Made by a program: the position numbers and the translations under genes. The notes under the pieces were generated by a model, which saw only the letters and a list, made by a program, of their open reading frames with translations, did no database searches and was not told the origin of the DNA. Positions 36,865 to 46,381 of a stretch of 64,000 nt of DNA are shown piece by piece (positions within the stretch are counted from its first letter, which is position 1; each line of letters begins with the position of its first letter). The DNA comes from an uncultured Roseicyclus sp. (GTDB lineage: Bacteria > Pseudomonadota > Alphaproteobacteria > Rhodobacterales > Rhodobacteraceae), in assembly GCA_947494975.1 (NCBI GenBank), contig CANLXA010000003.1:372001-436000 (forward strand), given 5' to 3'.

Positions 36865-36918
36865 CGGCGGGCCGCCCTAAACCGAACCGCACCCCGATTT
36901 GGCAAACCAATCGCATTC

Positions 36919-36953
36919 GGGGGGCCAGCCCCCCAATCCCCCCGGGATATTTT
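36919..36953. repeat. Dispersed palindromic intergenic element, copy B
   Basis: GGGGGGC-CA-GCCCCCC (36919-36934) is followed by CCCCCCGGGATATTTT (36938-36953). The same two-part design, a G-run/C-run palindrome next to CCCCGGGGTATTT, occurs in reverse orientation at 11105-11142. Confidence 0.5.
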
Positions 36954-37068
36954 CAAAACAAGGAACGGGCCCGTAACCGGTTGTTAACCATAAGGAGAGA
37001 GAGACTGGGCATGCGGTACAGGCTGGGAAGCCGATGACCGCAAACGAGGAAGGCCCCCGGCTCTGTCT

Positions 37069-37097
37069 GGGGGCTGACCCTCAGGTCCCCCGGTTTT
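37069..37097 (+). terminator. Terminator-like hairpin with a competing upstream pairing
   Basis: GGGGG (37069-37073) and CTGA pair with TCAG and CCCCC (to 37091), with loop CCC, followed by GG and TTTT. The same G-run can pair instead with GCCCCC at 37053-37058, so two exclusive folds exist, as in attenuators. What transcript it would end is unknown. Confidence 0.4.
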
Positions 37098-37258
37098 GCG
37101 CAGGCGTCTTCCAGACCGGTCGCAAATTTCTCCCGAACGCACGTCGCCGTTTTCCCCGGTCCGAACCGCGCGGGACGACGCTCCTCAAGGGCGGGAAAAG
37201 GTGAAAACAGGGTTAACAAGAAATCGTTTGTTGTTTTATAACAATAATTTAACTGTAC

Positions 37259-37274
37259 TTATCAACCTTGATAA
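37259..37274. promoter_or_regulatory. Palindrome TTATCAACCTTGATAA next to the ntrX stop
   Basis: A perfect 7-2-7 inverted repeat lies 12 bases beyond the ntrX stop codon in A+T-rich DNA. It shares the core CAACCTTG with the palindrome upstream of trkA. It could be a protein-binding site or a weak 3' hairpin; no T-tract follows. Confidence 0.35.
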
Positions 37275-37285
37275 CCCCGGCCCGC

Positions 37286-38686
37286 CTAGTCCTCGCTCAC
37301 CTGCGCCACCCGTGTGCCCGCCTTCGAGGTCGTCACCACACCCAGCGACTTCAGCTTCCGGTGCAGCGCCGAGCGTTCCATGCCCACGAAGCTCGCCGTG
37401 CGGCTGATATTGCCCCCGAACCGGTTGATCTGTGCCATCAGATATTGCCGCTCGAACAGCTCCCGCGCCTCGCGCAGCGGCAGGGTGGTGAGCGAGGCCG
37501 ACAGGGTCATCTCGTCATCCGTCGTGGGCGCCTCGGTCTGCCCCGGCAGGTCACGCGCCTCGATCGGGCCATCGCCTTCGCCCAAGATCAGCACCCGCTC
37601 CACCACGTTCTTGAGCTGCCGCACATTGCCCGGCCACGACATCGTCTGCAGCATCGCCGCCGCGTCGTCCCCCAGCTTGCGGGCCGCCATGCCCTGTTCG
37701 CGGTTCAGCAGGTCGATGAAATAGCGTGTCAGTTCGGGGATATCCTCGCGCCGATCCTCCAGCGCGGGCACGTCGATCGGCACCACGTTCAGGCGGTGAT
37801 ACAGCTCCTCGCGGAACCGTCCGGCGGCGATTTCGTCCTGCAGGTTCCGCGTGGTCGAGGAGATCACCCGCAGATCCACCCGCACCTTGGCCGTGCCGCC
37901 GACGCGGGTGAAGGACTGATCCACCAGCACCCGCAGGATCTTGGACTGCGTGCCGAGGGGCATATCGGCCACCTCATCGAAATAGATCACGCCGCCATGG
38001 GCCTGCTCCAACAGGCCCTGCTCTACCCCGCGCTGCTGGCTTTCGCGGCCAAACAGCACCTCCTCCATATGGTCGGGCTGGATCGACGCCGAGGACACCG
38101 TCACAAACGGCGCATCCGCCCGGTTCGAATTGGCATGCACGTAGCGCGCCGCCACCTCCTTGCCGGATCCCGGCCCGCCCGTCAGCATCACGCGGCCGTT
38201 CGATTTCGTCACCTTGTCGAGCTGTCCCTTGAGGGTCCGGAAGGCCGAGGACGAGCCGATCATGTCGGTCGAGCGCGTGTCCTGCCGCCGCAACGCCGTG
38301 TTCTCCCGCCGCAGCCGCGAGGTTTCCATCGCCCGCTTGATCACCACCATCAGCTGGTCGATATTGAACGGCTTCTCGATGAAGTCATAGGCGCCCTGTT
38401 TGATCGCCGCGACCGCGATCTCGACATTGCCATGGCCCGAGATGATCACCACCGGCACGTCGGGATTGTCGCGCTTCACATGGCCCAGGATATCGATCCC
38501 GTCCATGTTGCTGTCCTTGAGCCAGATATCGAGGATCATCAGCCCCGGCGCGCTCTTGTTCAGCTCTGCCATGGCCTCATCGGAATTGCCCGCCATCCGG
38601 GTCGAAAACCCCTCGTCTTGCAGGATATCCGAAATCAGTTCACGAATGTCGCGTTCATCGTCGACGACCAGAATATCGCTCATCAC
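37286..38686 (-). CDS. ntrX: Nitrogen assimilation response regulator NtrX, GAFTGA-less
   Basis: A 466-residue regulator: receiver domain with phospho-acceptor Asp53 and Lys105, AAA+ domain with Walker A GGPGSGKE (170-177) and Walker B YFDE (235-238), and a Fis-type helix-turn-helix at the end (NRFGGNISRTASFVGMERSA). In sigma-54 activators the L1 loop carries GAFTGA; here the matching segment reads LFGRESQQRGVEQ (from residue 211), so it should not remodel sigma-54 RNA polymerase. It overlaps ntrY by four bases and is the partner of that kinase. Confidence 0.95.
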   Translation of the reverse strand: MMSDILVVDDERDIRELISDILQDEGFSTRMAGNSDEAMAELNKSAPGLMILDIWLKDSNMDGIDILGHVKRDNPDVPVVIISGHGNVEIAVAAIKQGAYDFIEKPFNIDQLMVVIKRAMETSRLRRENTALRRQDTRSTDMIGSSSAFRTLKGQLDKVTKSNGRVMLTGGPGSGKEVAARYVHANSNRADAPFVTVSSASIQPDHMEEVLFGRESQQRGVEQGLLEQAHGGVIYFDEVADMPLGTQSKILRVLVDQSFTRVGGTAKVRVDLRVISSTTRNLQDEIAAGRFREELYHRLNVVPIDVPALEDRREDIPELTRYFIDLLNREQGMAARKLGDDAAAMLQTMSWPGNVRQLKNVVERVLILGEGDGPIEARDLPGQTEAPTTDDEMTLSASLTTLPLREARELFERQYLMAQINRFGGNISRTASFVGMERSALHRKLKSLGVVTTSKAGTRVAQVSED

Positions 38687-40962
38687 ATCTCTCCTTGCGC
38701 GGCCGGGGGCCTGTCGGGCAATCGGGGTAAGGTAATGCGGGCCATCGCACCGCGATGGGCACCGTCGCTGAACGGCTCCGCATCCAGAAGCTCCAGCGTT
38801 CCGCCATGCTCTTCAATGATCTTCTTGACGATGGGCAGGCCAAGGCCGGTGCCCTTGTCGCGGGTGGTGACGTAGGGTTCGAACAGTTTCGCGCGGTCCG
38901 GCGGCAGACCGATCCCGTTATCGGAGATATCGATCTGTACCAGGTCATCGAAGGTCCGGAGATCCACGTGAAGCGCGCCGACGTGATCATCAGGCGCGCC
39001 TTTTTCTATCAGGGTTTCAATGGCTTCGCCGCCATTCTTCAACAAGTTCGTCAGGGCCTGGCCGATCATGGTTGCGTCGACCTCCGCCATGACTGCGCGG
39101 TCCGGAATATCGGTCTTGAACCGGATGTTCGGTTGGCCCGCGCGCTGTAACATCACAGCATTGTTCAACAGTTGAACTATATCCTCCGAGCGCGTTTCGG
39201 GCTCCGGCATCCGGGCGAATTTCGAGAACTCGTCCACGATGCGGCGCAGGTCGTTGGTCTGCCGCACGATCACTTCGGTCATCTGTGCAAGCGACGCCTG
39301 ATCGTCGGCCTCCAACTTCTTGGAAAACTTGCGATTCACCCGTTCGGCCGACAGCTGGATCGGTGTCAGGGGGTTCTTGATTTCGTGGGCGATGCGGCGG
39401 GCGACGTCGCCCCAGGCGGCCATGCGCTGCGCGCTGACAAGCTGCGTGACGTCGTCGAAGGCCACAACGTAGCCTTCCAGCTCGTCATTCAGGTTGCGGC
39501 GGGTCGCCATGCGGACCAGAAGGCTCTCCTGCTTGCTGCCACGGGTCAGCTTGATCTCTTCTTGCACCGCTTCGCCCGAGGAGGCGGTCAAGCGTTCGAA
39601 CAGGGGCGCGAATTCGGGAACCGCGGCCTCGAGGGTCAATCCGCTATCGCGTTGTTCCACCATCGACAGCAGGCGGATGGCCGAGCGGTTCATGAAATCG
39701 ACGCGGCCCGATTGGTCCAGCCCGATCACCCCAGCGGTCACCGAAGACAACACCGAATCGAACAAACGGCGGCGCTCTTCCGTCGCCGCGTTTTGCTCCA
39801 CCAGCGTATCGCGCTGGCCCTTCAACTGCCGGGTCATCTGGTTGAACAGCCGCCCCAGCATGGCGATTTCATCATCAGAGGTTGTTTCGGGCACCCGCAC
39901 ATCGAGGTCGCCTTGCCCGACCCGCTGTGCCGCCCCGGCCAGCCGCCCCACGGGCCGGGACAGACGCTCGCCGAAGCTGAGACCGGCCCAGATTGCCGCG
40001 AGAATCATCAGGGTGGCGAAGCCGAGATACAGAAGGGCAAAATCGAACAACAGCCGACCGCGATCGGCCTCCACCTGCCGGTAGAGGAGCACGGTCTGCT
40101 CCGTTTCATCGAGAAGCGCGATGATCTGGCCGTCGACCTCCCGGCTGATATAGAGATACCGATCCGGGAACGCCGCGAGGCGGAACAGAGCGCGGAATTC
40201 GTTCTGCGCCCGGTCCTCACTCAGGACAACCTCACCCTCGGCAGCCAGCGCCAGATCGGCGTCGCTTGGACGGTCATAATCGAACAGGTAGGACCGCTCA
40301 CCCCGCGCGCGGATCTCTCCGCCGCCATCGATCACGAAGGCCTCCCGCAGCCCCCGCTGGATCTGCCCCTGACCCTGGCTGAGGACCTGACGCAAATCGC
40401 CGTCAGACAGGAACGGGGCGGCGCGGCGGTTTAGGTTCAGAAACGCCGCCAAGGCGCGAACATCTTGCTCCAGATCGTCCCGATGCTCCTGCTGGTAGGC
40501 CACCGCGGCATCCACGGAATTGCCAAGCGCGGTGGAGACCCGGTCCGAAAACCACCCCTCAAGGCCCATATTCACCGAAAGCGTTGCCAGAACCGCGACA
40601 ACGACCGTCGGCACCAGCGCCACGACCCCGAAAATCGCGGTCAGACGCAGGTGCAGGCGGGAGCCCGCGGATTGCGCCCGGCGCGATGCAACGATGCGCG
40701 CCACCTCCCGCAGGACAAGGGTGGCAACGACGAGGATATAGACGAGATCGGCCAGCACGATGAGGCGCAGGCCGGGGCTATCGGCGACCTCGGCCAAGGG
40801 CCCGAGCGCCAGGAAGGTGGCGAGCGCCAGAACCGGCGCCAACACCACGAGACCCACGGTGCCGATACTGCGCAACCGCTTGTTGCGGCGCAGCTGGCCC
40901 AAACGGTCCAGAAATGGCTGCTTATCGCCCATTCCGCGGGCGGGCTCGTCCACCACTCGCAT
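38683..40962 (-). CDS. ntrY: Nitrogen regulation sensor histidine kinase NtrY
   Basis: A 759-residue membrane sensor kinase. Two N-terminal helices (about 30-80) and a third around 95-120 precede an extracytoplasmic part, then a helix near 300, HAMP (LSRPVGRLAGAAQRVGQGDLDVR), PAS, HisKA with the phospho-accepting histidine in RRIAHEIKNPLTP, and HATPase_c (DNGIGLPPD, GTGLGLPIVKKI). The start is uncertain: ATG 40962 is listed, GTG 40974 and ATG further in are possible. It works with NtrX, whose gene it overlaps. Confidence 0.94.
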   Translation of the reverse strand: MRVVDEPARGMGDKQPFLDRLGQLRRNKRLRSIGTVGLVVLAPVLALATFLALGPLAEVADSPGLRLIVLADLVYILVVATLVLREVARIVASRRAQSAGSRLHLRLTAIFGVVALVPTVVVAVLATLSVNMGLEGWFSDRVSTALGNSVDAAVAYQQEHRDDLEQDVRALAAFLNLNRRAAPFLSDGDLRQVLSQGQGQIQRGLREAFVIDGGGEIRARGERSYLFDYDRPSDADLALAAEGEVVLSEDRAQNEFRALFRLAAFPDRYLYISREVDGQIIALLDETEQTVLLYRQVEADRGRLLFDFALLYLGFATLMILAAIWAGLSFGERLSRPVGRLAGAAQRVGQGDLDVRVPETTSDDEIAMLGRLFNQMTRQLKGQRDTLVEQNAATEERRRLFDSVLSSVTAGVIGLDQSGRVDFMNRSAIRLLSMVEQRDSGLTLEAAVPEFAPLFERLTASSGEAVQEEIKLTRGSKQESLLVRMATRRNLNDELEGYVVAFDDVTQLVSAQRMAAWGDVARRIAHEIKNPLTPIQLSAERVNRKFSKKLEADDQASLAQMTEVIVRQTNDLRRIVDEFSKFARMPEPETRSEDIVQLLNNAVMLQRAGQPNIRFKTDIPDRAVMAEVDATMIGQALTNLLKNGGEAIETLIEKGAPDDHVGALHVDLRTFDDLVQIDISDNGIGLPPDRAKLFEPYVTTRDKGTGLGLPIVKKIIEEHGGTLELLDAEPFSDGAHRGAMARITLPRLPDRPPAAQGEM

Positions 40963-41046
40963 CCCCCAAATCACTCGCTAGATCGGCCTGACAGAACCGA
41001 CGCGCCCGGGAGCCTGTTCCCGAAACGCCACGCGACTGTTGCGAGT

Positions 41047-42429
41047 TTACATCAACTTGCGGCGCCGTGTCACGCGGATATCCAGATCCGTGATCTTTTT
41101 GCGCAAGGTATTGCGGTTGATCCCAAGAAGGTCCGCACATTTAGCCTGATTGCCGCCGGTGGCGTCCAATGCGATCTCGATCAGCGGCATCTCAACTTCC
41201 CGCAGGATCCGTGTGTAGAGACCGGGGGCAGGAAGCACGCCGCCATGAAGATCAAAGTAGCGCCGTAAGTGCTTGGCAACGCTACCGGAAAGCTTTTCGC
41301 CCTCCCCGCCGCCGCCGATCAGCGGCTCAATGGCGGGCTGGCTGCCGAGGACGGATTCAACCTCGGCCCGCGAGATCTCTTCGACCTGGGCCGTGACGGT
41401 CAAGCGGCGAATGGTGTTCTCCAATTGCCGCACATTCCCGGGCCACGAATAGGCGCGGATCAGGTCCATCGCATCGTCGGAAAACCGCCGAATGGCAGCC
41501 CCGTCCCGCTCGGCCCGAGCCAGAAAATGCGTGGCGAGAAGGGGGATGTCGTCCACCCGCTCGCGCAAGGACGGCACGGCGATGCCGACGCCGCCGAGGC
41601 GATAGAACAGGTCCTGCCGGAACCGGCCCTCCTCCATCTTCTCCATCAGATCCTTCTGGGAGCTTGCCATGATGCGCGGGCTGGTGCCGGGCATCGCATC
41701 GAGCATCCGTACGATCTTGGCCTGGGCATCTTCGGAGAGGTCGCCGACCTCGTCAAAGAGGATCGAGCCGCCCTTGGCCCGGCTCAGGATCATCGACGGC
41801 CCGTCAGCCCCTTCCAGATCGGGCGCGGAGGCGACCACGAACGGTAGCGTGCGGCGGTCGGAGAAATCGTGGATGGCGCGCGCGATCAGGCTTTTGCCGG
41901 TGCCGCTTTCGCCGGTGATCAGAACCGTCAGATCGGTGTTCATCACCCGCGCCACCAACCGGTAGAGGGCCTGCATCACCGGCGTGCGCCCCACCAGCGG
42001 CAGATCCTCGCCCTCGCCCGCGCGCGCCATGTCATCGGTTGGTCTGGGCGTCGCCTGTACGCGCCGCTTCTGGTCCAGCGCCCGGGCTGCCCGCTTCATC
42101 AGATCGGGTAGGTCGAAGGGTTTCGGCAGGTAATCGTAGGCGTCCTTTTCGGTGGCCTGGATCGCCGTCATAATGGTGTTCTGTGCCGAAATGATGATCA
42201 CCGGAAGGCCCGGGCGACGCTCGGTGATCTGCGGCAGCATATCGAGGCCGTTGCCGTCGGGCATGACGACGTCGGAGATCACCAGATCGCCTTTCCCCTC
42301 CTCGACCCAGCGCATCAGCGTCATCAGCGACGAGGTGGCATGGACCTTGCACCCCGCGCGGGTCAGCGCCTGGGTCAGAACGGTGCGGATGGTGCGGTCG
42401 TCATCAGCGACAAGAACGGTGCCGTCCAT
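41047..42429 (-). CDS. ntrC: Nitrogen regulator NtrC with deleted GAFTGA loop
   Basis: A 460-residue response regulator: receiver with Asp53 and Lys103, AAA+ domain with Walker A GESGTGKS (173-180) and Walker B ILFDE (223-227), sensor-type RQLENTIRR region and a Fis-type helix-turn-helix ending ([20 protein letters not shown]). Between helix after Walker A and Walker B there are about 35 residues instead of about 52 in E. coli NtrC, and GAFTGA is absent. Rhodobacter capsulatus NtrC likewise lacks it and acts with sigma-70. It is downstream of ntrB. Confidence 0.95.
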   Translation of the reverse strand: MDGTVLVADDDRTIRTVLTQALTRAGCKVHATSSLMTLMRWVEEGKGDLVISDVVMPDGNGLDMLPQITERRPGLPVIIISAQNTIMTAIQATEKDAYDYLPKPFDLPDLMKRAARALDQKRRVQATPRPTDDMARAGEGEDLPLVGRTPVMQALYRLVARVMNTDLTVLITGESGTGKSLIARAIHDFSDRRTLPFVVASAPDLEGADGPSMILSRAKGGSILFDEVGDLSEDAQAKIVRMLDAMPGTSPRIMASSQKDLMEKMEEGRFRQDLFYRLGGVGIAVPSLRERVDDIPLLATHFLARAERDGAAIRRFSDDAMDLIRAYSWPGNVRQLENTIRRLTVTAQVEEISRAEVESVLGSQPAIEPLIGGGGEGEKLSGSVAKHLRRYFDLHGGVLPAPGLYTRILREVEMPLIEIALDATGGNQAKCADLLGINRNTLRKKITDLDIRVTRRRKLM

Positions 42430-42500
42430 GGGTCAGATGCCTTTCCAGAGAGTGTCTTGTGGCGCCCGGTTGGGCGGGCCCCCGTGTCGTGTCGACCACG

Positions 42501-43571
42501 TCATTGCAGCGGTTCCTTCGGTGCAATCGGCAGGGAAATCCGGAACGCCGTCCGGCCCGGCACGCTGTCGACCGAGATCCAGCCGTCATGATCCGCAACG
42601 ATTTTGGAGATCAGCGCGAGGCCCAGTCCCGTTCCGTTTTCGCGGCCGGAGATGAATGGTTCGAACACATCGGGCGCGATATCCGGTGGGATGCCGGGAC
42701 CATCGTCGATCACCTCGATCTGTAACGGGACAGCCCCGCCCGACCCGTCGCGGCGCCGAACCTTGAGGGACAATTCGTAAAACGTGCGCAGGCGGATCGT
42801 GCCGCCCTCCGACCCGGCCTCGGCAGCGTTCTTCAGGAGGTTCAGGATCACCTGAAGCAATTGGTCGGAATCCGCCCATGCGGATGGCAGGGACGGATCG
42901 TATTCATCCTCGATCTGCATGTGCGCGGCAAAGCCGAGCGCGGCGGATTTGCGGGCGCGGTCAAGGACATCGTGGATGTTGACCGCACGGCGATCCGGCG
43001 GGCGGACATTGCCGAAATCCTCGACCTGTTCCAGCAATTTCAGAACCCGGCGCGTCTCGCCCACAATCAGATCGGTCAATTCCCGATCCTCGGGCCCCGC
43101 ATTCATCGAAATCAGCTGCGCGGCACCGGTAATGCCGGCCAATGGGTTCTTGATCTCGTGAGCCAGCATCTCGGCCATGCCGATGGCCGATTTCGCGGCG
43201 GATTTGGAGGACAATGCACGGTCAAGCTTGCCCTGAAGCTCCCGGTTCTCAAGCAGCACCAGCACATGATCGGGTTTGTCGGCCAGCCCGGCAATCTGGA
43301 CATCGCAGGTGACGGGCTTGCGGCTTCCGGTGCCGACATCGACCGCATTCACGAAAAGCGGGGCGCGGGCGGAGCGGACGCGGGCAAAGCTGTCTTCCAA
43401 GGGCGCATCGACAAAGATCTTGTCCCAGACCGGGTGGCCCTCCAGCGATTTGGCCGACGCGTTCAGGAACGTCTCACCGGCCGGGTTCACGTCGCGGATC
43501 CGGTCTCGATCATCGAGGATCAGCGCCGGGATCGGCAAGGACGCCCAGAGTGCATCGGTCCACTTCGTCAT
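42501..43571 (-). CDS. ntrB: Nitrogen regulation sensor kinase NtrB
   Basis: A 356-residue cytoplasmic histidine kinase/phosphatase that controls NtrC in response to PII. It has an N-terminal PAS domain (ASLPIPALILDDRDRIRDVN), the HisKA box MLAHEIKNPLAGITGAAQL, N box NLLKNAAEAG and the G boxes DDGPGIPPD and NGTGLGLALISKI. There are no membrane helices. Its ATG overlaps the dusB stop in an ATGA, the nifR3-ntrB-ntrC arrangement known from Rhodobacter. ntrC follows after 71 bases. Confidence 0.96.
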   Translation of the reverse strand: MTKWTDALWASLPIPALILDDRDRIRDVNPAGETFLNASAKSLEGHPVWDKIFVDAPLEDSFARVRSARAPLFVNAVDVGTGSRKPVTCDVQIAGLADKPDHVLVLLENRELQGKLDRALSSKSAAKSAIGMAEMLAHEIKNPLAGITGAAQLISMNAGPEDRELTDLIVGETRRVLKLLEQVEDFGNVRPPDRRAVNIHDVLDRARKSAALGFAAHMQIEDEYDPSLPSAWADSDQLLQVILNLLKNAAEAGSEGGTIRLRTFYELSLKVRRRDGSGGAVPLQIEVIDDGPGIPPDIAPDVFEPFISGRENGTGLGLALISKIVADHDGWISVDSVPGRTAFRISLPIAPKEPLQ

Positions 43572-44554
43572 GCCGCCGACATCTCCGGCATGCGAGCCAG
43601 CGCCTCGGGCAGCAGGGCCAGAACGGTACACGGATTCTGCTCGGTCAGGACGCGTTTGCGCAGGACGGCGGGCGTGCGGGCGGTGTCCATGTACCAGCCC
43701 AGATGTTTGCGCGCGACGCGGCCGCCAAGCTCCGCGCCGTAGAAGGCCAGCATGTCTTCGTAATGGCGCGCGACCATCTCGACGAAGGCGCCGCCGGTTG
43801 GGATCGGCGGGTCTGGCGCGCCAAAGAGCGTCGCACCGATTTCCGCAAGCAACCACGGCTGGCCCTGGATGCCGCGCCCGACCATCACGCCATCGGCCCC
43901 GGAACACCGGAGCGCCTGGGCCGCGGCGGGCGCATCGGTGATATCGCCATTGGCGATGACGGGGATCGAAACCGCCGCCTTGACCGGCCGGATGCCGGGC
44001 CAATTCGCGGTGCCCTTGTAGAATTGGCACCGGGTCCGGCCATGGATCGTGATCATCCGGATGCCCGCCGCCTCCGCGCGTCGGGCCAGGGTGGCGGCGT
44101 TCAGGCTATCGTCATCCCATCCCAGCCGCGTCTTGAGGGTGACGGGCACGTCCACCGCGCCCACAACCGCCTCGATCAGGTGCAGCGCGTGGTCGAGATC
44201 GCGCATGAGCGCGGACCCGGACAGGCCGCCCACGACCTTCTTGGCGGGGCACCCCATGTTGATGTCGATGATCCGCGCGCCCTGCCCTTCGGCGATCCGC
44301 GCGGCCTCGGCCATCCAATGGGCCTCGCGCCCGGCAAGCTGCACGGCAGTGGCCTGCTCGCCAAACCCAAGCTCGGCCCTTGCGCGGACGGAGGCCTTCG
44401 CCTCCACCATCTCCTGGCTCGCCACCATTTCGCTCACCACCAGCCCGGCGCCGAAGCTGGAGACCAGCCTGCGAAACGGCAGGTCCGTGATCCCCGCCAT
44501 CGGCGCAAGCAAGACCGGCGGGTCCAGCGGGATATCGGCGAGGGTGAGGGCCAA
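43568..44554 (-). CDS. dusB: tRNA-dihydrouridine synthase (DusB/NifR3), probable TTG start
   Basis: A 328-residue FMN-dependent enzyme reducing uridines in tRNA D-loops. It has [19 protein letters not shown] at the N-terminus, the catalytic cysteine in [15 protein letters not shown], and the FMN-phosphate loop [17 protein letters not shown]. The first family-like residues come right after a TTG at 44554 that is preceded by AAGGA nine bases upstream; the frame stays open upstream but is not family-like there. It is the first gene of the ntrBC operon and diverges from ispDF. Confidence 0.93.
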   Translation of the reverse strand: MALTLADIPLDPPVLLAPMAGITDLPFRRLVSSFGAGLVVSEMVASQEMVEAKASVRARAELGFGEQATAVQLAGREAHWMAEAARIAEGQGARIIDINMGCPAKKVVGGLSGSALMRDLDHALHLIEAVVGAVDVPVTLKTRLGWDDDSLNAATLARRAEAAGIRMITIHGRTRCQFYKGTANWPGIRPVKAAVSIPVIANGDITDAPAAAQALRCSGADGVMVGRGIQGQPWLLAEIGATLFGAPDPPIPTGGAFVEMVARHYEDMLAFYGAELGGRVARKHLGWYMDTARTPAVLRKRVLTEQNPCTVLALLPEALARMPEMSAA

Positions 44555-44735
44555 CGTGCTTAATCCTTGTGCAGTCCCGTTGGAGATACGTCGCAAGCCC
44601 GGGGATGACAAAGGCAAGCCCCCGGCATTCTGCGCAATTCCCGGCGATTGCACAATAATGAGGCAGGGCGCCCAGAAAAGCATCGCACCCCATACGCGAT
44701 TGTGCGCCCGGGTCCGGTCGCCTATCACCGGACCC

Positions 44736-45899
44736 ATGGTTGATGCGATCCCAAAAGCTCCGAAAACCTCCGCCCTGATCGTGGCCGCTGGCCAAGGCGT
44801 GCGCGCGGGCGGCGAGCGGCCCAAGCAATGGCAGGAGATTGCGGGTAAAACCGTTGTGGATTGGTGTGTTGCAGCGTTCGATGCGCATCCCGGGATCGAT
44901 ATGATCGCGCTGATGGTGCGACCCGATGTGGACCCCGTCTATTGGCCTGAGGAGGGGCAGACACCGCTTGTGATCGCCCATGGCGGCGAGACGCGCGCCG
45001 CCACGGTGCGAGAGGGGCTGCAATTGTTGCGAGACGCGCAGGTAGAACGGGTGCTGATCCACGATGTGGCACGCCCCGGTGTGCCCGTTGCGGTGATCGA
45101 TGCGGTTCTGGAGGCGCTGGAGGCGCATCCCGGCGCGGCCCCTGCTCTTGCCGTCACAGACGCACTCTGGCGTGGCGAGGCGCTTGTGAGCGGCACGCAG
45201 GATCGCAGCGGCCTCTGGCGCGCGCAGACACCGCAGGGCTTCGATCTGGCCGCGATCGTGGCGGCCCACGCCGCGTTCGAAGGCGACCCCGCCGATGACG
45301 TGGAAGTGGCCCGCGCCGCCGGCCTCGACGTCGCGATTGTGCCCGGCGACGAGGCCAACCTGAAGATCACCGGCCCGGCGGATTTCGCGCGGGCCGAAGC
45401 GGTGCTGAAAGGAAACACGATGGATATTCGCGTCGGCAACGGGTTTGACGTGCACCGGTTCGGGCCCGGCGACCATGTGATGCTTTGTGGTGTGTCCGTG
45501 CCTCATCCCCGGGGCCTGCAGGGCCATTCGGATGCCGATGTGGGCCTGCACACAGTGACCGATGCGATCTATGGTGCACTGGCCGAGGGCGATATCGGCA
45601 CCCATTTCCCGCCCTCCGACCTGCAATGGAAAGGCGCGGAGAGCCATATCTTCCTGAGCCACGCGGTTGACCTTGCGGCCTCCAAAGGGTTTGCGATCTC
45701 GAATGCCGATCTGACGCTGATTTGCGAGCAGCCCAAGATCGGACCAGTGGCCGATGTCATGCGCGCCCGTTTGGCGGAGCTATTGCGGATCGACATGGAC
45801 CGCGTATCGGTCAAGGCCACCACGTCCGAACGTCTGGGCTTCACGGGCCGGGAAGAAGGCATCGCCGCCCTGGCCAATGTCACGCTGGTGAAGCCATGA
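44736..45899 (+). CDS. ispDF: Bifunctional IspD-IspF of the MEP isoprenoid pathway
   Basis: A 387-residue fusion. The N-terminal IspD half (4-diphosphocytidyl-2-C-methyl-D-erythritol synthase) has the CTP loop [18 protein letters not shown] and HDVARPGVP. The C-terminal IspF half (2,4-cyclodiphosphate synthase, from about residue 230) has the metal ligands in GNGFDVHRF and [11 protein letters not shown] and ends with [16 protein letters not shown]. The fusion is typical of alphaproteobacteria. ATG 44736 lies just upstream of the IspD strand. It overlaps pgpA by four bases. Confidence 0.96.
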   Translation: MVDAIPKAPKTSALIVAAGQGVRAGGERPKQWQEIAGKTVVDWCVAAFDAHPGIDMIALMVRPDVDPVYWPEEGQTPLVIAHGGETRAATVREGLQLLRDAQVERVLIHDVARPGVPVAVIDAVLEALEAHPGAAPALAVTDALWRGEALVSGTQDRSGLWRAQTPQGFDLAAIVAAHAAFEGDPADDVEVARAAGLDVAIVPGDEANLKITGPADFARAEAVLKGNTMDIRVGNGFDVHRFGPGDHVMLCGVSVPHPRGLQGHSDADVGLHTVTDAIYGALAEGDIGTHFPPSDLQWKGAESHIFLSHAVDLAASKGFAISNADLTLICEQPKIGPVADVMRARLAELLRIDMDRVSVKATTSERLGFTGREEGIAALANVTLVKP

Positions 45900-46381
45900 C
45901 GCGGCTGATCGCGACTTTCGGCGGCGTTGGTCTCCTGCATCCGGCACCGGGGACATGGGGCAGCCTCGTGGGCCTGGGCCTGGGCATTCTTGTCCATGTG
46001 GCAGGTGGGTTTGTCGCCCTGTTTCTTGCGACGCTGCTGGTCACGGGGGTCGGCTGGTGGGCGGTAAACGCGGAAGTGGGCCAGAGCGAGGAGGACCCTT
46101 CGGAATTCGTCATCGACGAGGTGGCTGGGCAATGGGTGGCCCTCTGGCCGGTCTCGCTTGGAGCGGCACTGGCGGGTTCGGACATCCTGGCGCTTTATCC
46201 CGGCCTGATCACCGCGTTCCTCGCCTTTCGCGTCTTCGACATCCTGAAGCCCGGCCCCGTCGGGTGGGCCGACCGCCAACACGGCGCGTTCGGCATCATG
46301 GCCGATGACATCATCGCGGGATGGCTGGCGGCGATGATCGTGGCGCTGTTTGCCGTTCTCGTCCATCTGGTGGTCCTGTGA
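45896..46381 (+). CDS. pgpA: Phosphatidylglycerophosphatase A
   Basis: A 161-residue membrane phosphatase completing phosphatidylglycerol synthesis. It has the N-terminal [18 protein letters not shown], the conserved acidic motif [12 protein letters not shown] and a late [15 protein letters not shown] segment, with about three membrane helices. It is wedged between ispDF and cinA with 4-base overlaps at both ends, so the three genes are translated as one unit. Confidence 0.95.
   Translation: MTRLIATFGGVGLLHPAPGTWGSLVGLGLGILVHVAGGFVALFLATLLVTGVGWWAVNAEVGQSEEDPSEFVIDEVAGQWVALWPVSLGAALAGSDILALYPGLITAFLAFRVFDILKPGPVGWADRQHGAFGIMADDIIAGWLAAMIVALFAVLVHLVVL

Larger units (their letters stand above)
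36865..37285. other. 421-bp spacer between convergent MFS gene and ntrX
   Basis: The region holds the dispersed element (36919-36953), an AAGGAG followed at 37011 by an eight-codon frame, a terminator-like hairpin (37069-37097), an A+T-rich stretch (about 37205-37265) and a palindrome at 37259. No ordinary gene is evident. An 88-codon minus-strand frame here has no family resemblance. Confidence 0.55.

Noticed and set aside
36953-37219. 88-codon minus-strand ORF in the ntrX-MFS spacer
   Set aside because: No ribosome-binding site, no similarity and composition like random G+C-rich DNA; it overlaps palindromic sequence.
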